DNA of 44,721 nt from Gammaproteobacteria bacterium. Its GTDB lineage: Bacteria; Pseudomonadota; Gammaproteobacteria; GCA-2400775. Below are positions 26,584 to 35,241 of the stretch, in pieces. The stretch is from NCBI GenBank assembly GCA_002400905.2, contig NVRQ02000074.1, positions 1 to 44,721 of the forward strand, read 5' to 3'. The translations under genes and the position numbers were made by a program. Each line of letters opens with the position of its first letter. Within the stretch, counting starts at the first letter, position 1. The notes under the pieces were generated by a model. It was not told the origin of the DNA. It saw only the letters and a list, made by a program, of their open reading frames with translations, and made no database searches.

Positions 26584-27327
26584 TCAGTTCGGCCAGCACC
26601 ATTCGCGTATCTCCGGTTTATCAATGCCGTTCGCATGAGCGCATTGATGACAATCGATCTGCAGGTCTGGCAGCTTTTCTTTCACGTGTGCCGAGGGAAC
26701 CTGTAATCGTGGCACTCGGTTAATGGCCTCAATGACCAGGCTGAAGCGGTCGATCTCATTGCCCATGGCCAACTCCAACGAGGTGTTGATGTTGCCTGTT
26801 CCCTTGTAACCACGCACAGACAGGTTGTTGTAATGGGTGCGCCGATAAGCAAAGCAATGGCTTAGCCAGGGATAGCCGTGAAAATTGAAGGTAATCGGCT
26901 TGCCGATGATAAACAGGCTGTCAACGTCACTATCGGGCAACCCATGCGAATGTTCGCCCGCACTCTGCATGCAGAATAAATCGGCCACGTCGGCCAGCCA
27001 CAACTTCTTGCTGACTTTTTCCAAGCGGGTGATGACCTCCGCGTCGATAAGCACCGAGGCTAAGAATTTATTCCCTCCATGAACTACACAGTGGCCAACG
27101 ACGTCAGATAGTGAAAGCCGGCTTACCGATTCTTGCTCTACGAGCGGGGTGCCATGTATGGTATATAGCAGCTTGGCATTCGCGCTACCGATCTGCTCCA
27201 GCTGACCACCGACCAAGGTCTGTTCGGTCGGCATAGCGAACAGCCGGAATTTTATAGAGGAACGGGCCAAATTGATGGCCAGAATAGTTGTCAGGCTTTC
27301 CGTTATATCGATCCCGTTCGCGCGCAT
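26584..27327 (-). CDS. Chimeric ORF: acetate kinase N-terminal fragment fused in frame to phosphoketolase C-terminus
   Basis: A 247-residue frame from ATG 27327, one base after the mnhC stop. Residues about 14-105 match acetate kinase: 'ILAINLARSSIKFRLF' (usually INxGSSSxKF), 'GQLEQIGS', 'VGHCVVHGG' and 'SVLIDAEVITRLEKVS'. Residues about 106-247 match the phosphoketolase C-terminus: 'LADVADLFCMQSAGEHSHGL', 'KPITFNFHGYPWLSHCFAYR', 'NLSVRGYKGTGNI', 'DRFSLVIEAINRVP' and a genuine C-terminal 'EIREWCWPN'. Each half lacks most of its catalytic domain, and the GS-rich loop of acetate kinase is altered (A-R in place of G-S), so neither reaction is likely. It looks like a deletion fusion of ackA and xfp, yet it has no stop codon and lies within a tightly packed operon. 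Confidence 0.8.
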   Translation of the reverse strand: MRANGIDITESLTTILAINLARSSIKFRLFAMPTEQTLVGGQLEQIGSANAKLLYTIHGTPLVEQESVSRLSLSDVVGHCVVHGGNKFLASVLIDAEVITRLEKVSKKLWLADVADLFCMQSAGEHSHGLPDSDVDSLFIIGKPITFNFHGYPWLSHCFAYRRTHYNNLSVRGYKGTGNINTSLELAMGNEIDRFSLVIEAINRVPRLQVPSAHVKEKLPDLQIDCHQCAHANGIDKPEIREWCWPN

Positions 27328-27328
27328 A

Positions 27329-27637
27329 TCAGTCCCGATCTCTATCGGGGAGTTCATTTTTTCCTGTTGCCCCATTCACCTTCAGCATCAAGATGAGTGC
27401 CAACGCGGTAGCCGACACCGCAACCACAATGCCGGTGATCACCATGGCATGCGGCACCGGGTCTGGCAGAGTATCCTGGTTACGGCCCGCCAGCGCCACC
27501 AATACCAAAAACACTCCAGTGCCCATCACATTGATAGCCAGGATCTTACGGAGTAAATGCGCGTGCACAATCAAGGCGTACAAGCCCAGGACGAACAACC
27601 CCACGCCAAGCAGCGCATAGAGAAAGACGTGACTCAT
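27329..27637 (-). CDS. mnhC: Antiporter subunit MnhC/MrpC (NuoK-like)
   Basis: A 102-residue protein with three membrane segments, related to NuoK. 'LFVLGLYALIVHAHLLRKILAINVMGTGVFLVLVALAGR' contains the conserved stretch between the first two helices, and 'DPVPHAMVITGIVVAVSATALALILMLKV' is the classic third helix (consensus DPLPQALVLTAIVIGxAxTAxxLAL). It overlaps mnhB by four bases and is followed one base after its stop by the chimeric ORF. Confidence 0.94.
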   Translation of the reverse strand: MSHVFLYALLGVGLFVLGLYALIVHAHLLRKILAINVMGTGVFLVLVALAGRNQDTLPDPVPHAMVITGIVVAVSATALALILMLKVNGATGKNELPDRDRD

Positions 27638-28317
27638 TTATCCAGCCCTGCTTCCGGCCGGCCACCCAGGAACAGGGCAGCCAGTGTTACGCCGATAGAC
27701 AACGTAGCCGCCGCTTCGACCATCAATATCAGCTCACCAGCCAAGGCAGACGGATATTCCATAAACACGTTTCCGATCAAGAGAAACCCGCCACCTGCTG
27801 TGACAAATGCGCCAAGGCCCAAGATTAAGATTACCCTCAGCGGCAGCCCTGCGAATATTTTTTCGAGGCGCCAACCGGAAAGCAGCAGCAATACTCCCGC
27901 TGCCCCCAGCACCGATCCGGCCTGAAAGGCTCCCCCCGGCGCGTGAGTGCCCACCCACAATAGATAACCGGCCACCAGAATCAGCATGGGAACCAACAGG
28001 CGCGACAGGGTATCCAGGACCGGCCCTGGGCTTGATTCGCGATAATCAGGTATGCCGCCGAGTGACCACACGCCAATCAGAGCCACCAGCAACACTGCCA
28101 TTTCCAGCAAAGTATCGTAACCGCGAAAGTTAAGCAGCACCGCAGTGACCGGATTGCTGACTCCGCTGGCTTCTAGGTTGGTCGCCACCTGTTTACTTAA
28201 GCCACCGGCCGACGAGTGAAGCTCCAGCACGGCATAACCCAGCCCCACCGCCATGACAGTTAGAAGCAATACAAGCAACAGACGAAACGTCTTGCCCGTT
28301 TGTCCGTTAGCTGTCAT
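27634..28317 (-). CDS. mnhB: Antiporter subunit MnhB/MrpB with MrpA C-terminal-like N-domain
   Basis: About 227 residues from ATG 28317 (a GTG at 28320 is also possible). Residues about 12-90 ('NPVTAVLLNFRGYDTLLEMAVLLVALIGVW') resemble the C-terminal part of MrpA (MbhE type), where an 'xVxxxLVDFRGxDTLxE' motif is typical. Residues about 105-225 are the MnhB domain ('RLLVPMLILVAGYLLWVGTHAPGGAFQAGSV'). So this is a fusion of two modules that are separate in other Mrp or membrane-bound hydrogenase systems. It overlaps DUF4040 upstream and mnhC downstream. Confidence 0.9.
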   Translation of the reverse strand: MTANGQTGKTFRLLLVLLLTVMAVGLGYAVLELHSSAGGLSKQVATNLEASGVSNPVTAVLLNFRGYDTLLEMAVLLVALIGVWSLGGIPDYRESSPGPVLDTLSRLLVPMLILVAGYLLWVGTHAPGGAFQAGSVLGAAGVLLLLSGWRLEKIFAGLPLRVILILGLGAFVTAGGGFLLIGNVFMEYPSALAGELILMVEAAATLSIGVTLAALFLGGRPEAGLDK

Positions 28318-28615
28318 CACCCTTGGTTTCTCCGCAATCGCTATCGTCCCTATATAAATCGCCCATTGACTTAAGTCTTGCCAGCGCGGCCAGCAACAGA
28401 GCGCCAGTCAAGCCCGCGCCGATAGCCGCCTCAGCTAAGGCAACATCTGGCGCATCGAGCCGTACCCAAGCCAACGCCATCAACAGGCCAAAGGCGATGA
28501 ACAACACAATAGCCTTGAATAGATCCGGGCTCGCCAGTGCACGCCCGGCCAGCCAAAACAGGCACAGCACCAACAGACTATCGAACACCCATTGCAACAG
28601 GGTTAACGCCTCCAC
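28307..28615 (-). CDS. DUF4040 protein (MrpA C-terminal / MbhD-like antiporter subunit)
   Basis: About 102 residues from a GTG at 28615, which overlaps the mnhG stop by 13 bases. 'LFKAIVLFIAFGLLMALAWVRLDAPDVALAEAAIGAGLTGALLLAAL' is the DUF4040 core, with the 'DxPDVAxTEAAVGAG' motif found at the MrpA C-terminus and in MbhD. It provides membrane helices that bridge the channel subunits. Its separation from any NuoL-like MrpA N-domain shows that this operon has a split MrpA. A longer frame starting at 28693 overlaps mnhG and is less likely. Confidence 0.85.
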   Translation of the reverse strand: MEALTLLQWVFDSLLVLCLFWLAGRALASPDLFKAIVLFIAFGLLMALAWVRLDAPDVALAEAAIGAGLTGALLLAALARLKSMGDLYRDDSDCGETKGDDS

Positions 28616-28902
28616 GGCTGGATACCCCGCTGCAGCGCACGACTTGCAATCAGATGAGAAATACTGGCTCCCGCAAGCAGCACCAATACCCAAATCAGCA
28701 GCAACTTGCCCACCGCGGCCCAGCTTTGCGCCTGAACAGCAAGCCCCGCAACAACCAGACCCAAGCCAGCGTTATCGGCTTTGGTCAAGGCATGAAGGCG
28801 CGTATAAACATCCGGAAATCGCAACAGACCCAGGGTGCCCGCGAGAAAGAAAATGCCCCCGGCGATTAACAGGACGGCGGAGAGAACATCAATTGGCGTC
28901 AT
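28603..28902 (-). CDS. mnhG: Antiporter subunit MnhG/MrpG
   Basis: About 99 residues from ATG 28902 (MTPIDVLSAVLLIAGGIFFL); the frame extends 12 codons further but those overlap mnhF. Three membrane segments are present. The family motif 'GTLGLLRFPDVYTRLHALTKADNAGLGLVVAGL' is complete, including the RFPDxYTRLHAxxKAxTLG-like core. It overlaps mnhF by 14 bases and DUF4040 by 13, consistent with coupled translation of small subunits of one complex. Confidence 0.94.
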   Translation of the reverse strand: MTPIDVLSAVLLIAGGIFFLAGTLGLLRFPDVYTRLHALTKADNAGLGLVVAGLAVQAQSWAAVGKLLLIWVLVLLAGASISHLIASRALQRGIQPWRR

Positions 28903-29167
28903 GCTTTGTCTCCCTTTCCAGCCAGGTACGCTGGGCAAAGGCTACCGCTGTCACCGCAGCAAGCAGGGCCAACACCAGCGCCACGTCACGCAAGGCTGCT
29001 TTGTTAGTAGCCTGCGCCAGCAATAAAAGCGCAGCCACTGAGGTCGTGCCGAACAACTGTGCCGCCAACATGCGATCGGCAACGGTAGGTCCGCGCAGCA
29101 CCCGCCACATCCCGGCAATGAGGTTCAGCAAGAGGAATAACGCCAGTGCAAAATAAAGCGTTTGCAT
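28889..29167 (-). CDS. mnhF: Antiporter subunit MnhF/MrpF
   Basis: A 92-residue protein with three membrane helices. 'RVLRGPTVADRMLAAQLFGTTSVAALLLLA' is the MnhF signature (consensus RxxxGPTxxDRxxAxxxxG). It starts seven bases after the second universal stress gene and overlaps mnhG. MrpF is a small, essential part of the antiporter core. Confidence 0.94.
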   Translation of the reverse strand: MQTLYFALALFLLLNLIAGMWRVLRGPTVADRMLAAQLFGTTSVAALLLLAQATNKAALRDVALVLALLAAVTAVAFAQRTWLERETKHDAN

Positions 29168-29173
29168 ACGGGT

Positions 29174-30157
29174 TTAGTCGTCCAGTGCGACCGGTGTTTC
29201 AAAGCCAGGTGGTTTGATCGCCAGTACGGAACAATCGATCTGGTTCAGGATAGTCTCCGCGGTATTGCCCATGATGAAGCCGCGAATACCCGTACGCGCC
29301 ACAGTCCCCATGATGATGCAATCGACCTGCAGGCGTTTAGCCAGTGCCGGAATCTCCTGACGGGCAGGCCCTTTCAGCAGGTGTAGTTGGGGTATGACGT
29401 AATCCATAGCATCCGCCCCCAGTTTCGCGCCCGTCTCTTGTATCAGAGTATCCAGAAGCTGAGAATGATGCTGGCTAATCTGATCGACATAGGCGTTAAC
29501 CTTGTCTTCCGGCTGGCCCATGAATGCACTATGGCGTAAAGCGTTCTCGCCTATCACTTCCCAGGCATGCACTACATGCAGTTGCGCAAACTCCGATACC
29601 GCTAAAGAACCGGCCAGTTCCACGACCATAACGTTCAATGCCTGGCGTGTCTTCAGTTCGACTGAAGGATAACTGTCATCCACATCCACGGCCGCCAGAA
29701 TCTGCCGGTAAGAACCCGGCTCCTCTGGCTTGATCAGCCAAACCGGACAGGGACACTTGCGCAGCAGATGCATATCATCACTGGTGAAAAACCGGTCCAA
29801 CCAGTCCGGCGATTCAGGGCACTTAATCACCAGGTCATTGCCATTGCGCAAGACCTCTCTAATGATTTCCAGGAACGAGGTACCAACAAACACCTTGCTG
29901 TTGATTTCGACTTGTGTCTTGTAAGGCTCGATCAAAGTATCCAGCCACCGCACCCGGGCATCCTTCAACCTGGCCTGTAAGTCCGCTAGGGTAGACTTAT
30001 CTTGTAGCAACTTGGCAGCAGCCGGCACGCTCTCGATTACTGTGGCGACCGTCACCCGCGCCTGGGTGTTCTCTGCCAACGCCACTGCACGCTCAAGGGC
30101 ATGCCGGTCAGCAGGTTGACCATCAATCACGCAAAGTATGTTCTTAAACCGTTTCAT
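29174..30157 (-). CDS. Tandem universal stress protein, UspE-like (copy nearer mnhF)
   Basis: A 327-residue protein with two UspA domains, about 1-145 and 155-320, starting MKRFKNILCVIDG. The second domain ends with a nucleotide-binding-like loop 'MGTVARTGIRGFIMGNTAETILNQIDCSVLAIKP' (G-x2-G-x9-G-N/S pattern), wording close to E. coli UspE. 'RKCPCPVWLIKP' ends the first domain. A strong ribosome site (AGGTAGGAAAG) precedes the ATG. It is paralogous to the next gene upstream and is embedded between mnhE and mnhF, so it may adjust antiport activity to energy or pH stress (inference). Confidence 0.9.
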   Translation of the reverse strand: MKRFKNILCVIDGQPADRHALERAVALAENTQARVTVATVIESVPAAAKLLQDKSTLADLQARLKDARVRWLDTLIEPYKTQVEINSKVFVGTSFLEIIREVLRNGNDLVIKCPESPDWLDRFFTSDDMHLLRKCPCPVWLIKPEEPGSYRQILAAVDVDDSYPSVELKTRQALNVMVVELAGSLAVSEFAQLHVVHAWEVIGENALRHSAFMGQPEDKVNAYVDQISQHHSQLLDTLIQETGAKLGADAMDYVIPQLHLLKGPARQEIPALAKRLQVDCIIMGTVARTGIRGFIMGNTAETILNQIDCSVLAIKPPGFETPVALDD

Positions 30158-30185
30158 CTTTCCTACCTCTTTTCGTCATTAATCA

Positions 30186-31175
30186 TCACGCGCCCAACGT
30201 AACCGGCGTTACAAATCCTTGCGGTTTGATCGCCAGTACGGAGCAATCGACCTGGCTCAGGATGGTCTCCGCGGTATTGCCCATAATGAAACCACTAATA
30301 CCCGTGCGTACCACAGTCCCCATGACGATACAGTCGACCTGCAGACGTTTGGCCAGCGCCGGAATCCCCTGGCGGGCAGACCCTTTCAGCAGATGGGTTA
30401 GAGGTTTCAGGTAGTCCAGTGTGTCCCGTGCCGCATTACTCTTGATCTTGATATGCCGTATTGACTCATCAAGAAGCTGCTGCTGTTGCCGCCGCTCCTG
30501 TTCAACGTTGGAAACGAACCCCTCCCTTGATATATCCGAAGAGAAAGCAAGACCATTGAATAACTCGGTTATCGGCTCCCATGCATGCACAACGTGCAGC
30601 TCTGCAGATTCCGAGAGAGCTAAAGAGACCGCCATTTCCAGTATTTGCACATTTAACCGGTGACGTGTATTCAATTCTTGCGGCGGGTAACAGTCGTCTA
30701 CATCCACAGCCGCTAGAATGCGCTTATAGGATATCGTTGCATGAGGCTTGATAAGCCAAACCGGGCACGGGCACTTGCGAAGGACATGCATGTCGTCACT
30801 GCCAAATAATCGGTCCAACCAATCCTGATGCTCAGGTACTTTGATTACCAGGTCACGCCTGTTGCACAGTACCTCGCGGATGATCTGCAAGAAGGGCGTG
30901 CCAACCAATACCTTGGTTTCTATCTTAGTCCGCTTAGCGTAAGGAACAACGATTGCCTCCAGTCGTTGTTTGTGGCTGTTTACCATCTCAGCCTGCAAGT
31001 CGACTGAGATAGGACCGCTCTTAAGCATCCCGACACCCGCAGTGAGGTGTGGAACCACGTCTACCACCGTGAGGCTAGCCTGATTATTCTCTGCCAGCGT
31101 AACGGCGCGCCCCAAAGCAGGTTCGCAAACCCCTTCTGCTTCCACTACGCAAAGTATGTCTTTAAACCTCCTCAT
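30186..31175 (-). CDS. Tandem universal stress protein, UspE-like (copy nearer mnhE)
   Basis: About 329 residues from ATG 31175 (MRRFKDILCVVEAEG), chosen because AGGAGG lies eight bases upstream; a GTG at 31184 would be too close to that site. Two UspA domains as in the neighbour, with 'RKCPCPVWLIKPHATISYKR' ending the first and 'MGTVVRTGISGFIMGNTAE' in the second. The pair share many stretches and clearly arose by duplication. It overlaps the mnhE stop by 14 bases, which ties it to the antiporter operon. Confidence 0.9.
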   Translation of the reverse strand: MRRFKDILCVVEAEGVCEPALGRAVTLAENNQASLTVVDVVPHLTAGVGMLKSGPISVDLQAEMVNSHKQRLEAIVVPYAKRTKIETKVLVGTPFLQIIREVLCNRRDLVIKVPEHQDWLDRLFGSDDMHVLRKCPCPVWLIKPHATISYKRILAAVDVDDCYPPQELNTRHRLNVQILEMAVSLALSESAELHVVHAWEPITELFNGLAFSSDISREGFVSNVEQERRQQQQLLDESIRHIKIKSNAARDTLDYLKPLTHLLKGSARQGIPALAKRLQVDCIVMGTVVRTGISGFIMGNTAETILSQVDCSVLAIKPQGFVTPVTLGA

Positions 31176-31722
31176 TGCATTCACCTCCTTTAACCTTCTG
31201 CAAGGATGTGCCGAACATTCGAGCTACGGCTCGTTCCACCGTCAGGAGTTCCGATAAAACACTTTTCCGTGTGTCGAGCACATGAACTTTCAGACAGTTC
31301 GCACCCAACTCGGCACTTAATGTGCCAGGTAGCAGGCTGACCGTATTGACCATGAATACCCTAGGCATTCCCGGGGGCAGGCGTAACGGGTAGTCAACGA
31401 GACCCGGAGCGATGGGCATTCCAGGGTGAAATGCGCGCCACGCCACATCCGCGCCGCCGCGCAGCGAGTGCCAAATAAAAAACGGCACAAAGTATACGAC
31501 CCCTGATGGGGACAAGGAAAAAGGCGGCACTAGCGCCATGCTAACCAGCGTAGCAATCAGCACCACCGGTGCACCAATCAGCCATGAACCCATTGCACCC
31601 GCAGTGAGCAACCACCAAAGCAAGGCAAATGCAACAGCACGTAACCACCCCCTTCGAAACTGGTTAATCACCGAGTCACGGGACCTGAAGGCTAAACTCC
31701 GCCGTCGAGACACTGATTCCAT
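31162..31722 (-). CDS. mnhE: Antiporter subunit MnhE/MrpE
   Basis: About 186 residues from ATG 31722 (MESVSRRRSLAFRSR); an in-frame start at 31767 is less likely. Two or three hydrophobic segments ('AVAFALLWWLLTAGA', 'APVVLIATLVSMALVP', 'VVYFVPFFIWHSLRGGADVAWRAF') and the MnhE-type tail 'NTVSLLPGTLSAELGANCLKVHVLD' are present. It is the first gene of the antiporter operon here, with about 330 bases upstream before guaA. MnhE is a small accessory subunit of the Mrp complex. Confidence 0.9.
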   Translation of the reverse strand: MESVSRRRSLAFRSRDSVINQFRRGWLRAVAFALLWWLLTAGAMGSWLIGAPVVLIATLVSMALVPPFSLSPSGVVYFVPFFIWHSLRGGADVAWRAFHPGMPIAPGLVDYPLRLPPGMPRVFMVNTVSLLPGTLSAELGANCLKVHVLDTRKSVLSELLTVERAVARMFGTSLQKVKGGECNEEV

Positions 31723-31921
31723 AGTCAATCCCCCATGATCAATATAGTGTGTCGCATCCCGAATCAATCCTCTCTATTCAATTCCTTTCGTCAGATGACT
31801 TTGCTTTCATATTCGATCGACTTCAAAAGCTTTTAAACGCTCGCAATGAGTGCCACACCAGTATGACATCAACAAGCCCAGAATGGCCACTCAGGCCAGC
31901 AAGTGATCTGTAGTGATCTAA

Positions 31922-31975
31922 TAGCACCGGACACTTTAAGTAAGAGATAATTATTATCAATAATTAAGGTGCCAT
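31922..31975. promoter_or_regulatory. Palindromic AT-rich sequence with a Fur-box-like core
   Basis: GATAATTATTATCAATAAT at 31946-31964 matches the Fur consensus at about 14 of 19 positions. It sits within a longer imperfect palindrome (TAGCACC...CACTTTAA and TTAAGGTG...GGTGCCA). The site is about 225 bases upstream of mnhE and just after the guaA terminator. It may be an operator, or the remnant of a mobile element; the match is only moderate. Confidence 0.3.
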
Positions 31976-32005
31976 AATAAAAAACCCAGCAATTACACTG
32001 GGTTT
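31976..32005 (-). terminator. Rho-independent terminator after guaA
   Basis: On the minus strand AAACCCAG (32005-31998) pairs perfectly with CTGGGTTT (31989-31982) around an eight-base loop, followed by TTTTTTATTAT. It lies 48 bases after the guaA stop and ends the guaBA operon. The rest of 31723-32052 holds the palindrome and no gene. Confidence 0.88.
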
Positions 32006-32052
32006 CGTGGTTTGGGTGCCTGTTGTTGCCAGACGTTGCTTACCAGTGCCGG

Positions 32053-33651
32053 TCACTCCCACTCAATCGTTGCGGGAGGCTTGCCTGAAATATCGTAAGT
32101 TACACGAGAAATACCATCAACTTCGTTAATGATTCGGTTAGAAATACGACCAAGAAGATCATAGGGTAATTCGGCCCAATGCGCCGTCATAAAATCGGTA
32201 GTCACTACAGCACGTATTGCGATGACGTAATCATAGCGACGTCCGTCCCCCATCACACCAACGGATTTGACAGGCAAAAACACGGCAAAAGCCTGACTGG
32301 TTTTATCGTACCAATCAGCCTTGTTTAGCTCTTCAAGATAGATCGCATCCGCCTTACGCAACAGGTCCGCATATTCTTTTTTGACTTCACCAAGAATACG
32401 CACACCCAAACCTGGGCCTGGAAACGGGTGGCGATACACCATTTCAGCTGGCAAACCTAGCTCTACGCCGATTTTTCTGACTTCATCTTTAAATAATTCG
32501 CGTAGTGGCTCAAGCAACTTTAGCTTCATGCGTTCAGGCAGCCCACCGACATTGTGATGCGATTTTATTACCTGCGCCTTGCCAGTACGCGAGCCTGCTG
32601 ACTCGATAACATCCGGGTAAATCGTGCCTTGCGCGAGCCATTCCACATCCTGAATTTTCTCGGACTCAGCATCAAACACATCAATAAACAGACCACCAAT
32701 GATTTTTCGCTTTGCTTCTGGATCAGCCTCGCCAGCCAAGGCATCGAAAAATAGCTTCTCTGCATTCACACGGATTACATTTATACCCATGTGCTGTGCC
32801 ATGGTCGCCATGACTTGATCACCTTCGTTAAGACGCAGCAATCCAGTATCCACAAAGACGCAGGTTAGTTGATCACCAATGGCCTTATGCAATAAGGCTG
32901 CTACCACGGATGAATCTACTCCACCCGACAAACCCAACAACACCTTGTCTTTTCCAACTTGGGCTTTAATTGCCACAATACTTTCATCAACAATATTAGC
33001 AGGCGTCCAATTTGATGGGCACTGACAGATATCATGAACAAAGCGAGAAATAATCCGCTCACCTTGTTTGGTATGCACCACTTCGGGGTGAAACTGTAAA
33101 CCATAGTAATGACGCGACTCATCTGCAACGGCTGCATAAGGTGCGTGCTCACTACTGGCAATAGCATGGAAACCTTCGGGGATTTGGCTGACTCGATCAC
33201 CGTGACTCATCCATACATCAAGCAAAGCCGTTCCACTTGAGTCAACACGATCTTCAATATCATTGAGTAATACGCAGTCGCTTATTACTTTCACTTCAGC
33301 GTAACCAAACTCGCGTTCTGTCGAAGACTCAACAGCGCCACCTAATTGGGCTGACATAGCTTGCATGCCGTAACAAATCCCTAAGATAGGCACGGCTAAA
33401 TCAAAAACAATTTGCGGCGCGGCCACCCCATCATTATCAACGACTGACTCCGGGCCACCCGATAAAATTATGCCATTTGGCGCAAACTCAGCGATCTCTT
33501 CGCTCGTCACGTCATAAGGATAGATTTCGCAGTAAACCCCAGCCTCGCGCACCCGGCGACCGATTAACTGAGTATATTGTGAACCAAAATCGAGTATTAA
33601 TATACGGTGGGCATGCGCCTTATAGGCATTTTCATTCATAGTAGTATTCAA
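32053..33651 (-). CDS. guaA: GMP synthase (glutamine-hydrolysing)
   Basis: A 532-residue enzyme that aminates XMP to GMP with ATP and glutamine. The class I amidotransferase domain (about 14-200) has the catalytic Cys in '[17 protein letters not shown]' and His/Glu in '[12 protein letters not shown]'. The PP-loop domain has '[20 protein letters not shown]', and the C-terminal dimerisation region ends '[17 protein letters not shown]'. It follows guaB by 15 bases and is ended by the terminator at 31976. Confidence 0.98.
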   Translation of the reverse strand: MNTTMNENAYKAHAHRILILDFGSQYTQLIGRRVREAGVYCEIYPYDVTSEEIAEFAPNGIILSGGPESVVDNDGVAAPQIVFDLAVPILGICYGMQAMSAQLGGAVESSTEREFGYAEVKVISDCVLLNDIEDRVDSSGTALLDVWMSHGDRVSQIPEGFHAIASSEHAPYAAVADESRHYYGLQFHPEVVHTKQGERIISRFVHDICQCPSNWTPANIVDESIVAIKAQVGKDKVLLGLSGGVDSSVVAALLHKAIGDQLTCVFVDTGLLRLNEGDQVMATMAQHMGINVIRVNAEKLFFDALAGEADPEAKRKIIGGLFIDVFDAESEKIQDVEWLAQGTIYPDVIESAGSRTGKAQVIKSHHNVGGLPERMKLKLLEPLRELFKDEVRKIGVELGLPAEMVYRHPFPGPGLGVRILGEVKKEYADLLRKADAIYLEELNKADWYDKTSQAFAVFLPVKSVGVMGDGRRYDYVIAIRAVVTTDFMTAHWAELPYDLLGRISNRIINEVDGISRVTYDISGKPPATIEWE

Positions 33652-33666
33652 GGCGTGTAACGTCTG

Positions 33667-35133
33667 TTATCGGTTGCTATCGACGCGATAATTGGGTGCT
33701 TCTCGCGTTATCGTTACATCATGTACATGGCTTTCTTGCATACCAGCACCTGTAATACGAACAAACTCGGGCTTAGTTCGCATTGTCTCAATGTCAGCGC
33801 AACCGGTATATCCCATGCTCGCACGCAAACCACCCATGAGCTGATGGATGATACCTACCGCAGTACCCTTGTATGGCACACGTCCTTCAATACCTTCTGG
33901 CACCAATTTTTCTACTGCCGACGCTTCCTGAAAGTAACGATCACTCGAACCCTGTTGCATCGCGCCGATCGATCCCATACCACGATAAGATTTATATGAT
34001 CGCCCTTGGAATAACTCGACTTCACCTGGTGATTCTTCGGTCCCGGCAAACATACTACCGATCATCACTGCATGCGCTCCTGCAACAATACATTTAGCCA
34101 AATCACCAGAGTAACGAATGCCACCATCAGCAATCAACGGAATATCGCTGCCTTTTAGGCCTTCAGCAACGTTAGCAATTGCTGTCACCTGCGGTACACC
34201 AACGCCTGTGACAATACGAGTGGTACAAATAGAACCTGGGCCGATACCTACTTTAACGGCATCGGCACCCGCCGCGGCTAGCGCCTTTGCGGCAGCTGCA
34301 GTAGCAATATTACCGCCGATAACCTGCACATCCGGATATTGCTTCTTAATCCAACTCACTCGATCTAGTACACCTTGCGAATGACCATGCGCGGTATCGA
34401 CAGCAATAACATCAACACCAGCGCGTACTAACGCATCGATACGTTCTTCTGAATCTTCTCCTGTCCCTACCGCTGCACCAACGCGTAAGCGCGCATAACT
34501 ATCTTTACACGCATTCGGAAAGTCCGTTGCCTTTTGAATGTCTTTGACAGTGATCATTCCACGCAGTGCAAACGCATCGTTAATCACCAAGACTTTTTCA
34601 ATACGATGCTGATGCAGCAAAGCCATCACTTCTTCGCGTGAGGCGCCTTCTCGCACCGTGATCAAACGCTCCTTTGGCGTCATAACACTTGAAACGGGTG
34701 CGTCAAAACGTGTCTCAAAACGCAAATCGCGATGCGTCACGATTCCTACTAACTCTTCGCCATCGACAACCGGCACACCAGAAATTTTGTGCCGCTGAGT
34801 TACGCGCAACACTTCTTCAATACTCGTCCCAGGCGTCACGGTAATAGGGTCTTTAATGACTCCACTTTCAAATTTCTTAACGATGGCAACTTGGTCATGT
34901 TGCTCTTGTATGCTGAGATTCTTATGGATAATGCCGAGCCCGCCTTCTTGCGCCAAACATATCGCGAGGCCAGAATCGGTGACAGTATCCATTGCAGCAG
35001 ATAATAGTGGAATATTAAGGGATATCTCTCTCGTCAAGCGCGACTGTAGTGATGTTTCTTTGGGCAACACAGTCGAGTGCGCGGGCAGCAAAAGAATGTC
35101 GTCAAATGTGAGGGCTTCTTGGACGATGCGCAT
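33667..35133 (-). CDS. guaB: IMP dehydrogenase
   Basis: A 488-residue enzyme oxidising IMP to XMP with NAD, the committed step to guanine nucleotides. It has a TIM barrel interrupted by a CBS pair (about 95-205). The catalytic Cys is in '[22 protein letters not shown]'; '[13 protein letters not shown]' and '[10 protein letters not shown]' follow. It is the first gene of guaBA. An extended -10 promoter lies about 27 bases upstream of the ATG. xseA is divergent. Confidence 0.98.
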   Translation of the reverse strand: MRIVQEALTFDDILLLPAHSTVLPKETSLQSRLTREISLNIPLLSAAMDTVTDSGLAICLAQEGGLGIIHKNLSIQEQHDQVAIVKKFESGVIKDPITVTPGTSIEEVLRVTQRHKISGVPVVDGEELVGIVTHRDLRFETRFDAPVSSVMTPKERLITVREGASREEVMALLHQHRIEKVLVINDAFALRGMITVKDIQKATDFPNACKDSYARLRVGAAVGTGEDSEERIDALVRAGVDVIAVDTAHGHSQGVLDRVSWIKKQYPDVQVIGGNIATAAAAKALAAAGADAVKVGIGPGSICTTRIVTGVGVPQVTAIANVAEGLKGSDIPLIADGGIRYSGDLAKCIVAGAHAVMIGSMFAGTEESPGEVELFQGRSYKSYRGMGSIGAMQQGSSDRYFQEASAVEKLVPEGIEGRVPYKGTAVGIIHQLMGGLRASMGYTGCADIETMRTKPEFVRITGAGMQESHVHDVTITREAPNYRVDSNR

Positions 35134-35159
35134 GTGTTCACCAGAATAGTAAACGCCTT

Positions 35160-35189
35160 ATTATATCAAGGACTTGCCGTCAGGGTAAA
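35160..35189 (-). promoter_or_regulatory. Promoter of guaBA
   Basis: On the minus strand TGATATAAT is an extended -10 with a perfect TATAAT (35165-35160). A weak -35 (TTTACC) lies about 18 bases further upstream. Transcription would begin near 35153, about 20 bases before the guaB ATG. Confidence 0.55.
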
Positions 35190-35241
35190 CCAAAATCAGC
35201 AATCACGCACAATCCCTGCCCTCTACGCTATCATTGCCAGC

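Noticed and set aside
26544-26636. N-terminal extension of the first mnhD-like gene
   Set aside because: It overlaps the end of the chimeric ORF, lacks hydrophobic family sequence, and ATG 26543 has a better ribosome site.
28323-29156. Long plus-strand frame of 277 codons opposite mnhB-mnhF
   Set aside because: It is antisense to four well-supported antiporter genes; its Pro/Ser/Ala-rich content mirrors their codon bias.
35077-35241. N-terminal extension of xseA
   Set aside because: It overlaps guaB and the guaBA promoter and has no XseA homology; conserved sequence begins just after ATG 35242.
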